64,000 bases of DNA from Brachybacterium saurashtrense (GTDB taxonomy: Bacteria; Actinomycetota; Actinomycetes; Actinomycetales; Dermabacteraceae). Location: assembly GCF_003355475.1 (NCBI RefSeq), contig NZ_CP031356.1, forward strand, positions 1,612,001-1,676,000, read 5' to 3'. The position numbers and the translations under genes are program-made. The notes under the pieces were generated by a model. The model was not told the DNA's origin. It saw nothing but the letters and a program-made list of their open reading frames with translations, and did not search any database. Below, one piece after another: positions 19,106 to 27,938 of the stretch; the stretch's first letter is position 1, and each line of letters starts with the position of its first letter.

Positions 19106-19404
19106 GGAGTCCTCCTGGATGTTGCGCGGATCGTCGAGCGATGGCGGCGCGTGTGCGAACGGTCGGTCGCGACCCGGAACGGTTCAGGCATCGCCCGCGC
19201 CGCCTCGACTCCGCGGTCTCGCACCTCGTCCCGCTGCCGGACCGGCACACAGGGTGCGGAGTCGCCACCACGCTAAGCGCGGCCGGTGCTCCTGTCGCGG
19301 TCGCCGACCGATTGGCCTCCTCCGGCTCTTCGCTCCTGCCCCAGCATCGATGCAGGCCTACTGGCTAACATGCCCGCAGTCCGTTTCCCGCGAGAGAGTT
19401 CCCG
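19106..19404. other. Intergenic region, no gene seen
   Basis: About 300 bases separate the divergent SDR and ABC-ATPase starts. I see no credible coding sequence or RNA fold, only the presumed divergent promoters. The part nearest the ABC gene (19340-19400) is less GC-rich, as expected for a promoter. Confidence 0.5.
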
Positions 19405-20178
19405 ATGCCTGCACCCACCAGCCTCACCGCCTCCGCCTTGCACGCCGGCTACCCGGGTGAGGAGGTGCTGCGCGGGATCGACCTCGAGCTGCGCGGCGGG
19501 GAGCCTCCGCTGGGCCTGCTCGGAGCCTCCGGGGCGGGCAAGACCACTCTGCTGGCCACGCTGAGCGGCGAGCACCGGCCCACGCACGGACGCGTCACCT
19601 GGGACGGGCGCGAGGTCGCGAAGCTGCGGGGCAAGGAGCGCCGGCGCTTCCGCGCGGCGGTGCGCTTCGTCTCGCAGTACGCGATGACGATCGCGGACCC
19701 GCGGGAGACCGTCCGCTCACGCCTGGAGCTCGCCGCGAAGGAGGCGCGCAAGGGGGGCCGCACCCACGCCGTCTCCCCGGCCGAGATGCTCGCGGCCGTC
19801 GGCCTGCCCGAGCACCTCCTGGCCCGCACCATGCGCACCCTCTCCGGGGGCGAGACGCAGCGCGTCGCCCTGGCGACCGCGCTGGCCACACGCCCGGAGA
19901 TCCTGGTGCTCGACGAGCCGCTCACCGCGGTGGACCCCACCACCCGCACGCAGGTGGCCGCCACCCTCGCCGCGACCATCGAGCGCCTCGGCATCGGGAC
20001 GCTCATCGCCTCGCACGACGTCGACCTGCTGCGGCGTCTGTGCCCCCGCATCGCCTTCCTGGGCGACGGACGCCTGCTCGCCGACGGCACGCTCGACGAG
20101 GTGCTCGCCCGCACCGAGCACGCCCCGATCCGCGACCTCGCCGAGGCGAACCCGGTGGCGGTGCAGCGCTTCCGCTGA
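19405..20178 (+). CDS. ABC transporter ATP-binding protein (orphan)
   Basis: The 257-residue ATPase has Walker A GASGAGKTTLLA, Q-loop in FVSQYAMTI, signature LSGGETQRVALA, Walker B ILVLDEPLTAVD and the switch His in IASHDVDLL. The Q-loop and PRETVRSRLEL region resemble the peptide/nickel (Opp/Dpp/PhnL) branch. No permease or binding protein is adjacent, so its partner is unknown. GEPPLGLLGASG suggests a slightly degenerate N-terminal strand. Confidence 0.85.
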   Translation: MPAPTSLTASALHAGYPGEEVLRGIDLELRGGEPPLGLLGASGAGKTTLLATLSGEHRPTHGRVTWDGREVAKLRGKERRRFRAAVRFVSQYAMTIADPRETVRSRLELAAKEARKGGRTHAVSPAEMLAAVGLPEHLLARTMRTLSGGETQRVALATALATRPEILVLDEPLTAVDPTTRTQVAATLAATIERLGIGTLIASHDVDLLRRLCPRIAFLGDGRLLADGTLDEVLARTEHAPIRDLAEANPVAVQRFR

Positions 20179-20304
20179 GCATGCGGCCGTCCGGTCGGTA
20201 GACAGCGCGATCGCCTGCGAGGACACAGCGGGGCGTTGACAGCCCCGGTCCTGCGCCCTGTGATGGAGAGGCTGGTCCGCGCAGTGCACCGAAGGGGTGA
20301 GGCG

Positions 20305-20922
20305 ATGCCCGACGACGACTCCCTGCAGAACTATCGGCGCGCGCGCGATCTGCGCTCCTCCCCCGAGCCGTCGGGCGGCCGAACGCGCTCCGAGCCCGAC
20401 TCCCCGCTGTTCGTCATCCAGAAGCACGAGGCGTCGACTCTCCACTACGACGTCCGTCTGGAAGTCGACGGCGTGCTGAAGTCGTGGTCCGTGCCCAAGG
20501 GGCCGTCCACCGACCCTCGCGAGAAGCGGCTGGCGGTGCCCACGGAGGATCATCCCCTGGACTACGCCGACTTCGAGGGCACCATCCCCGAGGGCGAGTA
20601 CGGTGCGGGCCCGGTCATCGTCTGGGACCGGGGCACCTATCGCAATCTCACGGAAGAGGACGGTGAGAGCATCCCGGTCGCCGACGCCATCGAGCGCGGG
20701 CACGTGTCGGTGCGCCTCGACGGCGAGAAGCTCACCGGCGGCTTCGCGTTCACCCGGACAGGACGTGGCCGAGACGCCCGCTGGCTGCTGGTCAAGCAGC
20801 GCGACGAGGCGGCCGACGCCCGCCGCAACCCCGTGAGCACCCAGCAGGAGTCGGTCGCCACGGGTCGCGGACTCGCGGACGTCCAGGCGGACGCAGCGGG
20901 CGAGGCGGGTACTGACCCATGA
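20305..20922 (+). CDS. LigD-type 3'-phosphoesterase (PE) domain protein
   Basis: The 205-residue protein is a stand-alone copy of the LigD phosphoesterase domain, which trims 3'-phosphates and ribonucleotides at DNA ends. The fingerprint FVIQKHEASTLHYDVRLE, LKSWSVPKGPS, HPLDYADFEGTIPEGEYGAG, VIVWDRGTY is complete, including the metal-binding His and Asp. ATG 20305 has GGGGTGAGG upstream. Its stop overlaps the ligase start (ATGA at 20919), followed by the polymerase gene: three LigD activities split into separate coupled genes. Confidence 0.9.
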   Translation: MPDDDSLQNYRRARDLRSSPEPSGGRTRSEPDSPLFVIQKHEASTLHYDVRLEVDGVLKSWSVPKGPSTDPREKRLAVPTEDHPLDYADFEGTIPEGEYGAGPVIVWDRGTYRNLTEEDGESIPVADAIERGHVSVRLDGEKLTGGFAFTRTGRGRDARWLLVKQRDEAADARRNPVSTQQESVATGRGLADVQADAAGEAGTDP

Positions 20923-21923
20923 GCGCACTCCTGAGCAGCCTGGACGCCGAGGAGAAGGAGCTCCTGCACTGCGAGTCGGCGCCGACCTGGAAGACCCCGA
21001 TGCTGGCCACCCTGACGGAGGATCGCTTCTCGGATCCGGGATGGCTGTACGAGCGCAAGTTCGACGGTGAACGCTGTCTCGGCCTGCGTGAGGGCGCGAC
21101 CGTCCGGCTCCTCACCCGCAACGGCAAGGACGCCGCCAGCACCTATCCGGAGCTGATCGATGCGTTGGGAGCCCAGGAGGCGACCAGTCTCGTCGTCGAC
21201 GGCGAGGTGGTCGCCTTCGAGGGAGCGAGGACGAGCTTCGCGACGCTGCAGGGACGGAGCGGGCTGACCGACCCGGAGCAGGCACGCGAGACCGGCATCG
21301 ACGTCTTCTACTACGTCTTCGACCTGCTGCACTGGGATGGCCACGATCTGACCGGCCTGCCGCAGCGGACGCGCAAGAACCTGCTGCGCCGTGCGCTGAC
21401 CTTCGAGGACCCGCTGCGCTTCTCGACCCACCGACTGGAGCACGGCGAGGAGATGCACGAGGAGGCCTGCGCCAAGGGCTGGGAGGGGGTGATCGCGAAA
21501 CGCGCCGAGGCGCCGTACCAGCACGGCCGCTCCACGGACTGGCTCAAGTTCAAGTGCGTGCGCGATCAGGAGCTCGTCGTCGGCTGCTGGACCGACCCCC
21601 GGGGCAGTCGCGCCGGACTCGGAGCGCTGCTGGTCGGTTATCACGAGGACGGTGCGCTGCACTACGCGGGCAAGGTGGGCACCGGGTTCACCGAGCGGGC
21701 GCTCAGCGAGCTGCGGACGGAGCTGGACCGCATCTCCGCCGAGGAGCCCCCGTTCGTCGATCGCGAGGCGCTGCCCCGCTCGGGAGTGCACTGGGTCGAG
21801 CCCCGCCTCGTCGCCGCCATCGGCTTCACGGAGTGGACCCGGGACGGGCGATTGCGCCACCCGCGCTTCCAGGGCCTGCGACGCGACAAACGCGCCCGCG
21901 ACGTGGTCCGGGAACAGCGATGA
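20919..21923 (+). CDS. ATP-dependent DNA ligase (LigD ligase module / LigC-like)
   Basis: The 334-residue ATP-dependent ligase has the nucleotidyl-lysine motif I in ERKFDGERCL, motif III-like DGEVVAFEG, motif IV WEGVIAKRAEAPY, motif V DWLKFKC, and an OB-fold C-terminal domain (LVGYHEDGALHYAGKVGTGF, HPRFQGLRRDK). It matches the ligase module of LigD, sealing ends in non-homologous end joining. It sits between the PE and Pol genes. No Ku gene is in the window. Confidence 0.92.
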   Translation: MSALLSSLDAEEKELLHCESAPTWKTPMLATLTEDRFSDPGWLYERKFDGERCLGLREGATVRLLTRNGKDAASTYPELIDALGAQEATSLVVDGEVVAFEGARTSFATLQGRSGLTDPEQARETGIDVFYYVFDLLHWDGHDLTGLPQRTRKNLLRRALTFEDPLRFSTHRLEHGEEMHEEACAKGWEGVIAKRAEAPYQHGRSTDWLKFKCVRDQELVVGCWTDPRGSRAGLGALLVGYHEDGALHYAGKVGTGFTERALSELRTELDRISAEEPPFVDREALPRSGVHWVEPRLVAAIGFTEWTRDGRLRHPRFQGLRRDKRARDVVREQR

Positions 21924-21947
21924 GATGCCCTCGGTGAAGGAGACGAC

Positions 21948-22859
21948 ATGACCGATCACGCCGAACGCGACGCCGACGGCCGCACCATCGAGATCTCGCA
22001 CCCGGGCAAGGTGCTCTTCCCCGACGACGGCATCACCAAGCAGGACCTCGTCGATCACTATCTCGCCGTCGCACCGGTGATGCTGCCGCACACGAGGCGA
22101 CGTCCGGTGGCGATGCGCCGCTTCCCCGACGGGATCGGCGAGGACGGGTTTTTCGAGAAGAAGGTGCCCGCGCACTTCCCCGACTGGGTGCACCGGATCG
22201 AGGTCAGCACCGAGGACGGGCATCAGGAGCATGTCGCCTGCGACGACGCCGCGACGCTCGCCTTTCTCGCCGACCAGGCCTGCATCGAGCCGCATGTCTG
22301 GCTCTCGCGGGACGACGATCTCGCGCACCCCGACCAGCTCGTCCTGGACCTCGATCCCTCCGTCGAGGACCTGCGGACCCTGCGCCGCGCCGTCCGGGCC
22401 GCCGGCGAGCTGTGCGAGGAGCTGGGGCTGACCTCCTACCTGAAGACCACGGGGTCCCGGGGCTACCACGTCCAGGTCGCCCTGGATCGCAGCGCGACCT
22501 TCGAGACCGTGCGAGGCGTCGCGCGCGCCATGGCCGACACCCTCGCCGACCGCGATCCGGAGCACGTGACCACACAGCAGCGCAAGGAGCGCAGAGGAGA
22601 TCGGATCTTCGTGGACTACCTCCGCAATGCTCATGGCCAGAATGCCATCCCGCCGTACGCGGTGCGGGCCCGCCCGGGAGCACCGGTGGCGACGCCCCTG
22701 GACTGGGAGGAGCTCGGCACCGCAGCGCCCGACGGCTGCACGATCCGCACCATCGGTCGACGCCTCGCGCAGAAGGAAGATCCGTGGCGGAACATCGCGA
22801 GCGACCGCCACTCGCTCGTCGAGGCATCGCGACGGCTCGAACGACTGCGGGAGGGATAG
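21948..22859 (+). CDS. LigD-type primase-polymerase (Pol domain) protein
   Basis: The 303-residue protein is the archaeo-eukaryotic primase-like polymerase module of LigD, which fills gaps at breaks with rNTPs/dNTPs. Visible are ISHPGKVLFPDDGITKQDL, the catalytic Asp pair in LVLDLDPS, the TGSRGYHV motif and VDYLRNAHGQNAIPPYAVRARPGAPVATPLDW split across the C-terminal third. It starts 24 bases after the ligase stop, with GAAGGAGACG upstream. Confidence 0.93.
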   Translation: MTDHAERDADGRTIEISHPGKVLFPDDGITKQDLVDHYLAVAPVMLPHTRRRPVAMRRFPDGIGEDGFFEKKVPAHFPDWVHRIEVSTEDGHQEHVACDDAATLAFLADQACIEPHVWLSRDDDLAHPDQLVLDLDPSVEDLRTLRRAVRAAGELCEELGLTSYLKTTGSRGYHVQVALDRSATFETVRGVARAMADTLADRDPEHVTTQQRKERRGDRIFVDYLRNAHGQNAIPPYAVRARPGAPVATPLDWEELGTAAPDGCTIRTIGRRLAQKEDPWRNIASDRHSLVEASRRLERLREG

Positions 22860-22903
22860 CGGGCCACGCCCGGGAGCCGTCGGCCGATCGCCAGCGCGCA
22901 CGA

Positions 22904-22937
22904 CGAAGCCCCCGCCGCTTCCGCGACGGGGGCTTCG
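22904..22937. terminator. Bidirectional hairpin terminator
   Basis: An 11-bp perfect stem CGAAGCCCCCG / CGGGGGCTTCG lies between the end of the polymerase gene (plus) and tRNA-Lys (minus), suited to end transcripts from both sides. Confidence 0.75.
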
Positions 22938-22945
22938 ACCTCGGG

Positions 22946-23019
22946 TGCGCCATCAGGGACTCGAACCCCGGACCCGCTGATTAAGAGTCAGCTGCTCTAA
23001 CCAACTGAGCTAATGGCGC
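22946..23019 (-). tRNA. tRNA-Lys (CTT)
   Basis: Minus-strand cloverleaf with acceptor GCGCCAT (23019-23013) paired to ATGGCGC (22953-22947), D arm AGCTCAGTTGGTTAGAGC, anticodon loop ACTCTTAA (anticodon CTT), and T arm GGGGTTCGAGTCCC. CCA is not encoded. Confidence 0.95.
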
Positions 23020-23236
23020 GAACAGGAAGAGACTCTACCCCCAGCGCGCCGCTCGTCCAACTCGTCGGGCCCGTCTGTGAGCGAGCGAACACGGCGGTGC
23101 GCCGGCGTCCCTTCACCGGGTCCGCACCCCCTTCCGGGGGACGATCGCCGACGCGGGAGGTCGCTGCGATCACCTAGACTCGTCCTCCCAGGGAACACGG
23201 TGCGCGAGGGGCAGATCCTCGCCGGAGGAGGTCAGT

Positions 23237-24133
23237 GTGCGGATCGCGATCACCGGTGCCACAGGGGTGCTCGGGCAGGAGGCCGTGGAGGCTCTGGTCG
23301 CCGCGGGCCACGAGGTCACGGGCATCACGCGACGGGACTCCGGTGTGCCGATCGTGGAGGGCCGCGGGGGCAGCGCCGTCGTGGCGGACGTGTTCGATGC
23401 CGGGGACCTCGCCCGGGCCTTCCGCGGGCACGACGTCGTGATCAACACCCTGGCCCACGTCCCGGTGGGCATGTCCGGTCTGCGCCCGCTCGCCTGGCGG
23501 GAGGACGACCGCCTCCACCTCGAGGCCTCGGTCGCGATCGCCCGGGCCGCCGCGCAGGCCGGGGCGCGGAGGCTCATCCAGGAGTCCACGATCTACCTCT
23601 ACCCAGACAATGGTGCGGACTGGATCAGCGAGGACCTGCCGCTGAACGTGCGCAACCAGGCGTTCCGCCCGCGGGTGCGGGAGATGCGCGCGGCGGTGGA
23701 CTTCGCGACCGGCGGGCGCAGCGCCGTGATCCTGCGCCTGGGGCAGCTGTTCGGCCGCGACCAGCACACCACCCATGCGCTGAAGGCCACCCGGCAGGGC
23801 GATCCGATCCTGCTGGGCAAGCCCGACACCTATGTCACGCTGCTGCACCACTCCGACGCCGGGCGCGCCTTCGTGGCCGCACTGCGCGCCGGAAGCGGCT
23901 TCTACAACGTCGGCGGCGAGCCGATCACCAAGAAGCGGTGGGCGAAGGACCTCGCCACCGAGGCCGGTGTCGACGCACCGGCGAAGTTCTACCCGGAGAT
24001 CACGCAGGCGATCGTCGGCACCCGACTGGACGTGCAGCGCCGCTCGCTGAGGGTCTCCTCGGTGCGCTTCATGTCCGAGACCGGCTGGCGCCCCACCGTC
24101 GGCCCCTCCACGCCCGGCTGGTCCCGCCGCTGA
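23237..24133 (+). CDS. NAD(P)-dependent epimerase/dehydratase
   Basis: The 298-residue extended SDR begins MRIAITGATGVLGQEAVEAL (GxxGxxG dinucleotide motif) at GTG 23237 after GCCGGAGGAGGT. It has VVINTLAHVP and QESTIYLYPDNGADW; the usual YxxxK is not obvious, so catalytic activity is uncertain. VTLLHHSDAGRAFVAAL and FYNVGGEP are typical of atypical SDRs. No partner genes adjoin it. Confidence 0.8.
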   Translation: MRIAITGATGVLGQEAVEALVAAGHEVTGITRRDSGVPIVEGRGGSAVVADVFDAGDLARAFRGHDVVINTLAHVPVGMSGLRPLAWREDDRLHLEASVAIARAAAQAGARRLIQESTIYLYPDNGADWISEDLPLNVRNQAFRPRVREMRAAVDFATGGRSAVILRLGQLFGRDQHTTHALKATRQGDPILLGKPDTYVTLLHHSDAGRAFVAALRAGSGFYNVGGEPITKKRWAKDLATEAGVDAPAKFYPEITQAIVGTRLDVQRRSLRVSSVRFMSETGWRPTVGPSTPGWSRR

Positions 24134-24170
24134 GCCGGGACGCCGCTGCGGGCAGGGCGGCCGCCGTGCG

Positions 24171-24608
24171 TCAGCGCGGCAGGCGCATCCCCAGGCTCGG
24201 GGCGGAGTCGACGAAGCCCAGGGAGCGGTAGAGGCGCTGCCCGGGCGGATCGGCGAGCAGGGTGATGTAGGGGTGCGGGGGCGCGGCCCGCTCGATCCGG
24301 GCGATGAGGTCCTCCATGACGGCGCGGCCCAGGCCCCGGCGCTGGTGCGCGGGGTCGGTGGCGATGTCGGCCAGGTGGAAGTACCAGGTGCCGTCCCCGA
24401 GGGTGCGCCCCATCGCCGCGAGCGCGCCGTCCGCGGTGCGGATCGTTGTCCAGGCCCAGCTGTTCTCGAGCGCTCCGGCGGCCTGCTCCGGGGTGCGCGG
24501 GCTGAGCCCGGCCGTCCTCCGCAGGTGCACGTACTCCGGGGCCGTCGGCGGCTCGGCGGTCAGGCGGCAGCCGGCCGGGAGCGGGGCGGTGGGGTCGTCG
24601 TCGGTCAT
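24171..24608 (-). CDS. GNAT family N-acetyltransferase
   Basis: The 145-residue protein has the GNAT acetyl-CoA-binding motif A (IATDPAHQRRGLGRAVMEDL) at residues 86-105 and motif B (YRSLGFVDS) near the C terminus. The start ATG 24608 is chosen because the upstream in-frame extension runs across the divergent YchJ gene. It and the ychJ-like gene are divergent, 42 bases apart. Substrate unknown. Confidence 0.85.
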   Translation of the reverse strand: MTDDDPTAPLPAGCRLTAEPPTAPEYVHLRRTAGLSPRTPEQAAGALENSWAWTTIRTADGALAAMGRTLGDGTWYFHLADIATDPAHQRRGLGRAVMEDLIARIERAAPPHPYITLLADPPGQRLYRSLGFVDSAPSLGMRLPR

Positions 24609-24650
24609 GCAGCGATACTGCCAGGGATCGCCGACAGGGATACTGGGAGC

Positions 24651-25070
24651 ATGGCCGACTCCCCCGCTCCCCTGCTCGACGACGCCCGCTGTCTCTGCGG
24701 GAGCGGCGAGGTGCTCGGCGCCTGCTGCGGTCCAGTGCTGCGCGGGCAGCGGCGCGCCCCCACGGCGGTCGCGCTCATGCGCTCGCGGTACACCGCCTTC
24801 GCCGTGCGGGACCTCAAGCACCTGCTGCGCAGCTGGCATCCCTCGACCGCGCCGGCGCGGGAGGAGCTCGCCGACTCGCTCGCGGAGCAGGTGCGCTGGC
24901 TGCGCCTGGACATCCTCGCGACGGAGGCCGGTGGGCCCTTCGACGAGGCCGGCGTCGTCGAGTTCAGCGCGCTCTCCAAGGGGCCGGGCGGCCGGTCGGT
25001 GCAGCGCGAGCGTTCCCGCTTCGTGCGCGAGGACGGGACCTGGCTGTACCTCGACGGCGAGCTCGGCTGA
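24651..25070 (+). CDS. YchJ family (UPF0225, SEC-C motif) protein
   Basis: The 139-residue protein has a zinc-binding SEC-C motif at the N terminus (CLCGSGEVLGACCGP) followed by the NTF2-like YchJ domain (ALMRSRYTAFAV, LRSWHPSTAP, VEFSALSKG). The biochemical role of the family is unknown. It is transcribed alone and ends before a strong hairpin. Confidence 0.85.
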   Translation: MADSPAPLLDDARCLCGSGEVLGACCGPVLRGQRRAPTAVALMRSRYTAFAVRDLKHLLRSWHPSTAPAREELADSLAEQVRWLRLDILATEAGGPFDEAGVVEFSALSKGPGGRSVQRERSRFVREDGTWLYLDGELG

Positions 25071-25092
25071 CGTCGACCCGCCCCGGACACGA

Positions 25093-25127
25093 CGACGCCT
25101 CGGCCCCTTGCCGGGGCCGAGGCGTCG
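25093..25127. terminator. Bidirectional hairpin terminator
   Basis: A perfect 15-bp stem CGACGCCTCGGCCCC with loop TTGCC lies between the convergent YchJ-like and DUF3618 genes. Confidence 0.82.
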
Positions 25128-25146
25128 CAGGGGTGCGTGCCGCCGG

Positions 25147-25623
25147 TCAGCCGCCCACGGAGGCGACCTTCTTCTCGGCCCGCTTCGCGGCGTCCTGGAG
25201 GATCGCCCCGAGCTCGGCGGCGTGCTTCTCCGCCTCCTTGGAGCGCGGCAGGGAGGACTTCCTGGCGGACTTCGCGGCCTTCTTCACGGAGCGCTCGGTG
25301 CTGCGCCGGGCGTCCTTCATGGCGGCGGCGACCTTCTCGCCGCGGGTGGGCTCGCGCCGGGACAGCGCGACGGCGGCGGCGACGCCCGCACCGAGGACGA
25401 CCACGCCGATGACGCCGCCCACGACCACCGGGAGGGTCGAGGCGGACTTGCCGTCACCGGCGGACGAAAAACCCTTCACGGACCCGACCAGCTCGTTCTT
25501 CCAGCGGGTCACGGCGTTCTTGGGGTTCACGCGATCCAGGAGCTCGTCGATGTCCGATGCGAGGTTGTCCTGTCGGCGATAGGCCTCGTCGCGCATGTCG
25601 TCCAGGCTGTTCTTCTCTGCCAC
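25147..25623 (-). CDS. DUF3618 domain membrane protein
   Basis: The protein of about 158 residues starts at GTG 25623 with GGAGG five bases upstream. The N-terminal half carries the DUF3618-type pattern (EAYRRQDNLASDIDELLDRVNPKNAVTRWK), the middle has one membrane helix (STLPVVVGGVIGVVVLGAGVAAAVAL), and the C-terminal half is Lys/Ala-rich and probably helical. Such proteins are common actinobacterial membrane proteins of unknown role. Confidence 0.75.
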   Translation of the reverse strand: MAEKNSLDDMRDEAYRRQDNLASDIDELLDRVNPKNAVTRWKNELVGSVKGFSSAGDGKSASTLPVVVGGVIGVVVLGAGVAAAVALSRREPTRGEKVAAAMKDARRSTERSVKKAAKSARKSSLPRSKEAEKHAAELGAILQDAAKRAEKKVASVGG

Positions 25624-25691
25624 CACTGCCTCCGGTGTCGTCAGGGTCTGCTTCGCAGATCGTATCGTGGTCGGGGCCGTGCGCGGGCCGC

Positions 25692-26447
25692 TCAACCCCG
25701 GGCGCGGGTCAGGAAGTCCTCGGCCCCGCCCACGAGCTCGATGTGGCCGGTCTCGACGTCCGCCGTGGCCATCGTCGCGACCTCCGCGGCGAACTCCTCG
25801 ACGGAGTACAGCTTCCCGGCGGCCTCGCGGCGCTGCTCGAGCGCGCCGGGACGGGCACGGTTGAGCAGGGTCGCGGTGACGGTGCCCTCGATCATGTCCC
25901 CGGAGACCACCACGAAGGAGACGCCCTTCTCGCTCATCTCCCCGATCCGTGCGGTGAGCGCGGTCTCGCCGGCGCGCTTGGAGCGCGCCACCTGCTCGTA
26001 CTCCGGCATGGTCTCGACGTCGTCGATGAAGTGCGCCTGGTGGCTGGTCACGAACACGACCCGGCCGCCCGAGGTGAGGTGCTCGAGCCCGGCGGTGAGG
26101 GCGTCGGACTGCGCGTCGCGGTTCAGGCGCATCGCGTAGTCCTCGCCGAGATCGGCCTCCATGCCGCCGGAGGCGTTCAGCACCAGCAGGTCGAGACTGC
26201 CGTAGGTCTCCACCGCGGTGCGCATCAGGGTGCGCACGCCCTCGGGGTCGGTGAGGTCCGCGCCCACGGCCACGGCGCTGCCGCCGGCGGCCTCGATCTC
26301 GGCGACCACCTTGTTCGCCCGCGGCGCCTTCTGGCGGTAGTTGATCACGACGTTCGCACCCTCGGCGGCGAGCAGCTGTGCGGTCGCGGCCCCGACTCCT
26401 CGGGACGAACCGGTGATGACGGCGGTCTTGCCGGCGAGGGCGCTCAT
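25692..26447 (-). CDS. SDR family oxidoreductase with atypical active site
   Basis: The 251-residue protein has the SDR cofactor motif VITGSSRGVGAATAQL, NYRQ, and LLVLNASGG (in place of NNAG). The catalytic region reads TSHQAHFIDD...EYEQVARSKRAGE, so Tyr and Lys are seven apart rather than in YxxxK. This spacing is seen in a distinct actinobacterial SDR subgroup, so the protein may bind NAD(P) with altered catalysis. ATG 26447 follows CAGGAGTCATCC. It is followed at 69 bases by the DUF3618 gene on the same strand. Confidence 0.85.
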   Translation of the reverse strand: MSALAGKTAVITGSSRGVGAATAQLLAAEGANVVINYRQKAPRANKVVAEIEAAGGSAVAVGADLTDPEGVRTLMRTAVETYGSLDLLVLNASGGMEADLGEDYAMRLNRDAQSDALTAGLEHLTSGGRVVFVTSHQAHFIDDVETMPEYEQVARSKRAGETALTARIGEMSEKGVSFVVVSGDMIEGTVTATLLNRARPGALEQRREAAGKLYSVEEFAAEVATMATADVETGHIELVGGAEDFLTRARG

Positions 26448-26588
26448 GGATGACTCCTGGGATCGTGGTCGGTGCGTGCCGTGCGTGAGGGGTGGCGCGC
26501 TCGCGCCGCCCGCTCGTGGACGGGTGTGCGCGTCACCGACCTGTGAGCCTACCGGAGCACGGCCGATCTGCCGTTAGGCTGGGCCCGC

Positions 26589-26670
<82 letters not shown>

Positions 26671-26700
26671 CGGCACATCATCGCGACCAGGAGATGCCAC

Positions 26701-27381
26701 ATGACCCTGTTCGGGCTCGTCCGCCACGGGCAGACCGACTACAACCTCCAGGACCTCTTCCAGGGCTCCTCGGACATCCCGCTGAACGCCACCGGCATCG
26801 CGCAGGCCCACGCCGCGCTGGACGACCTGCCGCCTGTGGCCTGGGACGCGGTGCTCTCCTCCCCGCTGCAGCGGGCCGCGCAGACCGCCCGGATCATCGG
26901 CGAGGACCATGCGATCCCGTTCGAGGGCACCGAGCCGCGCCTGGTGGAGATCGACTGGGGTGCGGCGGAGGGACGCCCGGTGCGGGAGATGGAGGAGCGC
27001 CACCCCGGCCGCTCCTTCCCCGGCCGCGAGGACCACCAGGCCGTGGCCGATCGCGGCTACGACGCCCTGGAGGATCTCGAGCGCCGCTACCCCGGCAAGA
27101 AGGTGCTGCTGGTCGCGCACGGCACCCTGATCCGCTTCCTGCTCTCGGGGATCATCGAGCGCCCGCTGCCCTCGATCCCCAACGCCACCCTGTCCCTGGT
27201 CGAGCTGGAGGGCACCACGTGGCGGGTGCGCATGATCGCCGGCGAGGAGGTCGACCACGCGGTCACCGTGCCCGACCGCTCGCAGAACCCGCGCTTCGTG
27301 GTCGAGAAGTCCCAGCTGGCGCCCGCGCAGATCGCGGCGCGCATGGCGGCGCCCGGCGCCGAGGAAGGAGGACGGGGATGA
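26701..27381 (+). CDS. Histidine phosphatase family protein
   Basis: The 226-residue protein is a phosphoglycerate-mutase-like phosphatase with catalytic LVRHGQTDYN near the N terminus (His9 area) and the second His in LLVAHGTLIR; the acid Glu is in RLVEIDWGAAEG. ATG 26701 follows CAGGAGATGCCAC, 30 bases after tRNA-Leu. Its stop overlaps the NUDIX gene start. The substrate is not evident. Confidence 0.9.
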   Translation: MTLFGLVRHGQTDYNLQDLFQGSSDIPLNATGIAQAHAALDDLPPVAWDAVLSSPLQRAAQTARIIGEDHAIPFEGTEPRLVEIDWGAAEGRPVREMEERHPGRSFPGREDHQAVADRGYDALEDLERRYPGKKVLLVAHGTLIRFLLSGIIERPLPSIPNATLSLVELEGTTWRVRMIAGEEVDHAVTVPDRSQNPRFVVEKSQLAPAQIAARMAAPGAEEGGRG

Positions 27382-27920
27382 CCCCGCACACCGCAGTGGA
27401 CTCCGAGGGCTCCTGGTTCGAGCCCGACCAGGTCGCCGAGCTGCGTCGGCGCCTGCCGATCCCCTACGTCGACGTGGTGCCGGTGCGCACCGACGTGGAC
27501 GGCTCCGTGGTGGAGGTGGGGCTGCTGCTGCGCGCCTCCGGCGCCGGCCGGATCGTGCGCGCGATCGTCTCCGGGCGCGTGCTCGTGCACGAGACGGTGC
27601 GGGAGGCCATCGCACGGCACGTGGAGAAGGACCTGGGCCCGATGGCGATGCCGCGCATCCCGGTCTCCCCGGTGCCGTTCACGGTCGCCGAGTACTTCCC
27701 CACACCGGGGATCTCGCCCTTCCACGATCCGCGCCAGCACGCGATCTCGCTGGCCTACGTGGTGCCGATCGACGGGGAGACCGCTCCGCAGGAGGACGCC
27801 CTGGAGCTCACCTGGTTCGAGATCGACGAGCTGACGGCGGAGTCCACCCCGCTGGACGAGATGGACGGCGGCCGCGACCTGCTGGTGCGGCGCGCCCTCG
27901 CCCACGTCGGCGCGCTCTGA
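27378..27920 (+). CDS. NUDIX-like DUF4916 family protein
   Basis: The 180-residue protein looks like the DUF4916/NUDIX-fold family of actinobacteria: PYVDVVPVRTD, LLLRASGAGRIVRAIVSGRVL, TVREAIARHVEKDLG, SPFHDPRQHAISLAYVVPI, and ELTWFEIDEL. The canonical Nudix box (GX5EX7REUXEEXGU) is degenerate, so hydrolase activity is uncertain. It is translationally coupled to the histidine phosphatase gene (ATGA at 27378). Confidence 0.78.
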   Translation: MTPHTAVDSEGSWFEPDQVAELRRRLPIPYVDVVPVRTDVDGSVVEVGLLLRASGAGRIVRAIVSGRVLVHETVREAIARHVEKDLGPMAMPRIPVSPVPFTVAEYFPTPGISPFHDPRQHAISLAYVVPIDGETAPQEDALELTWFEIDELTAESTPLDEMDGGRDLLVRRALAHVGAL

Positions 27921-27938
27921 GCGCGCGCTCGCGCCCGC

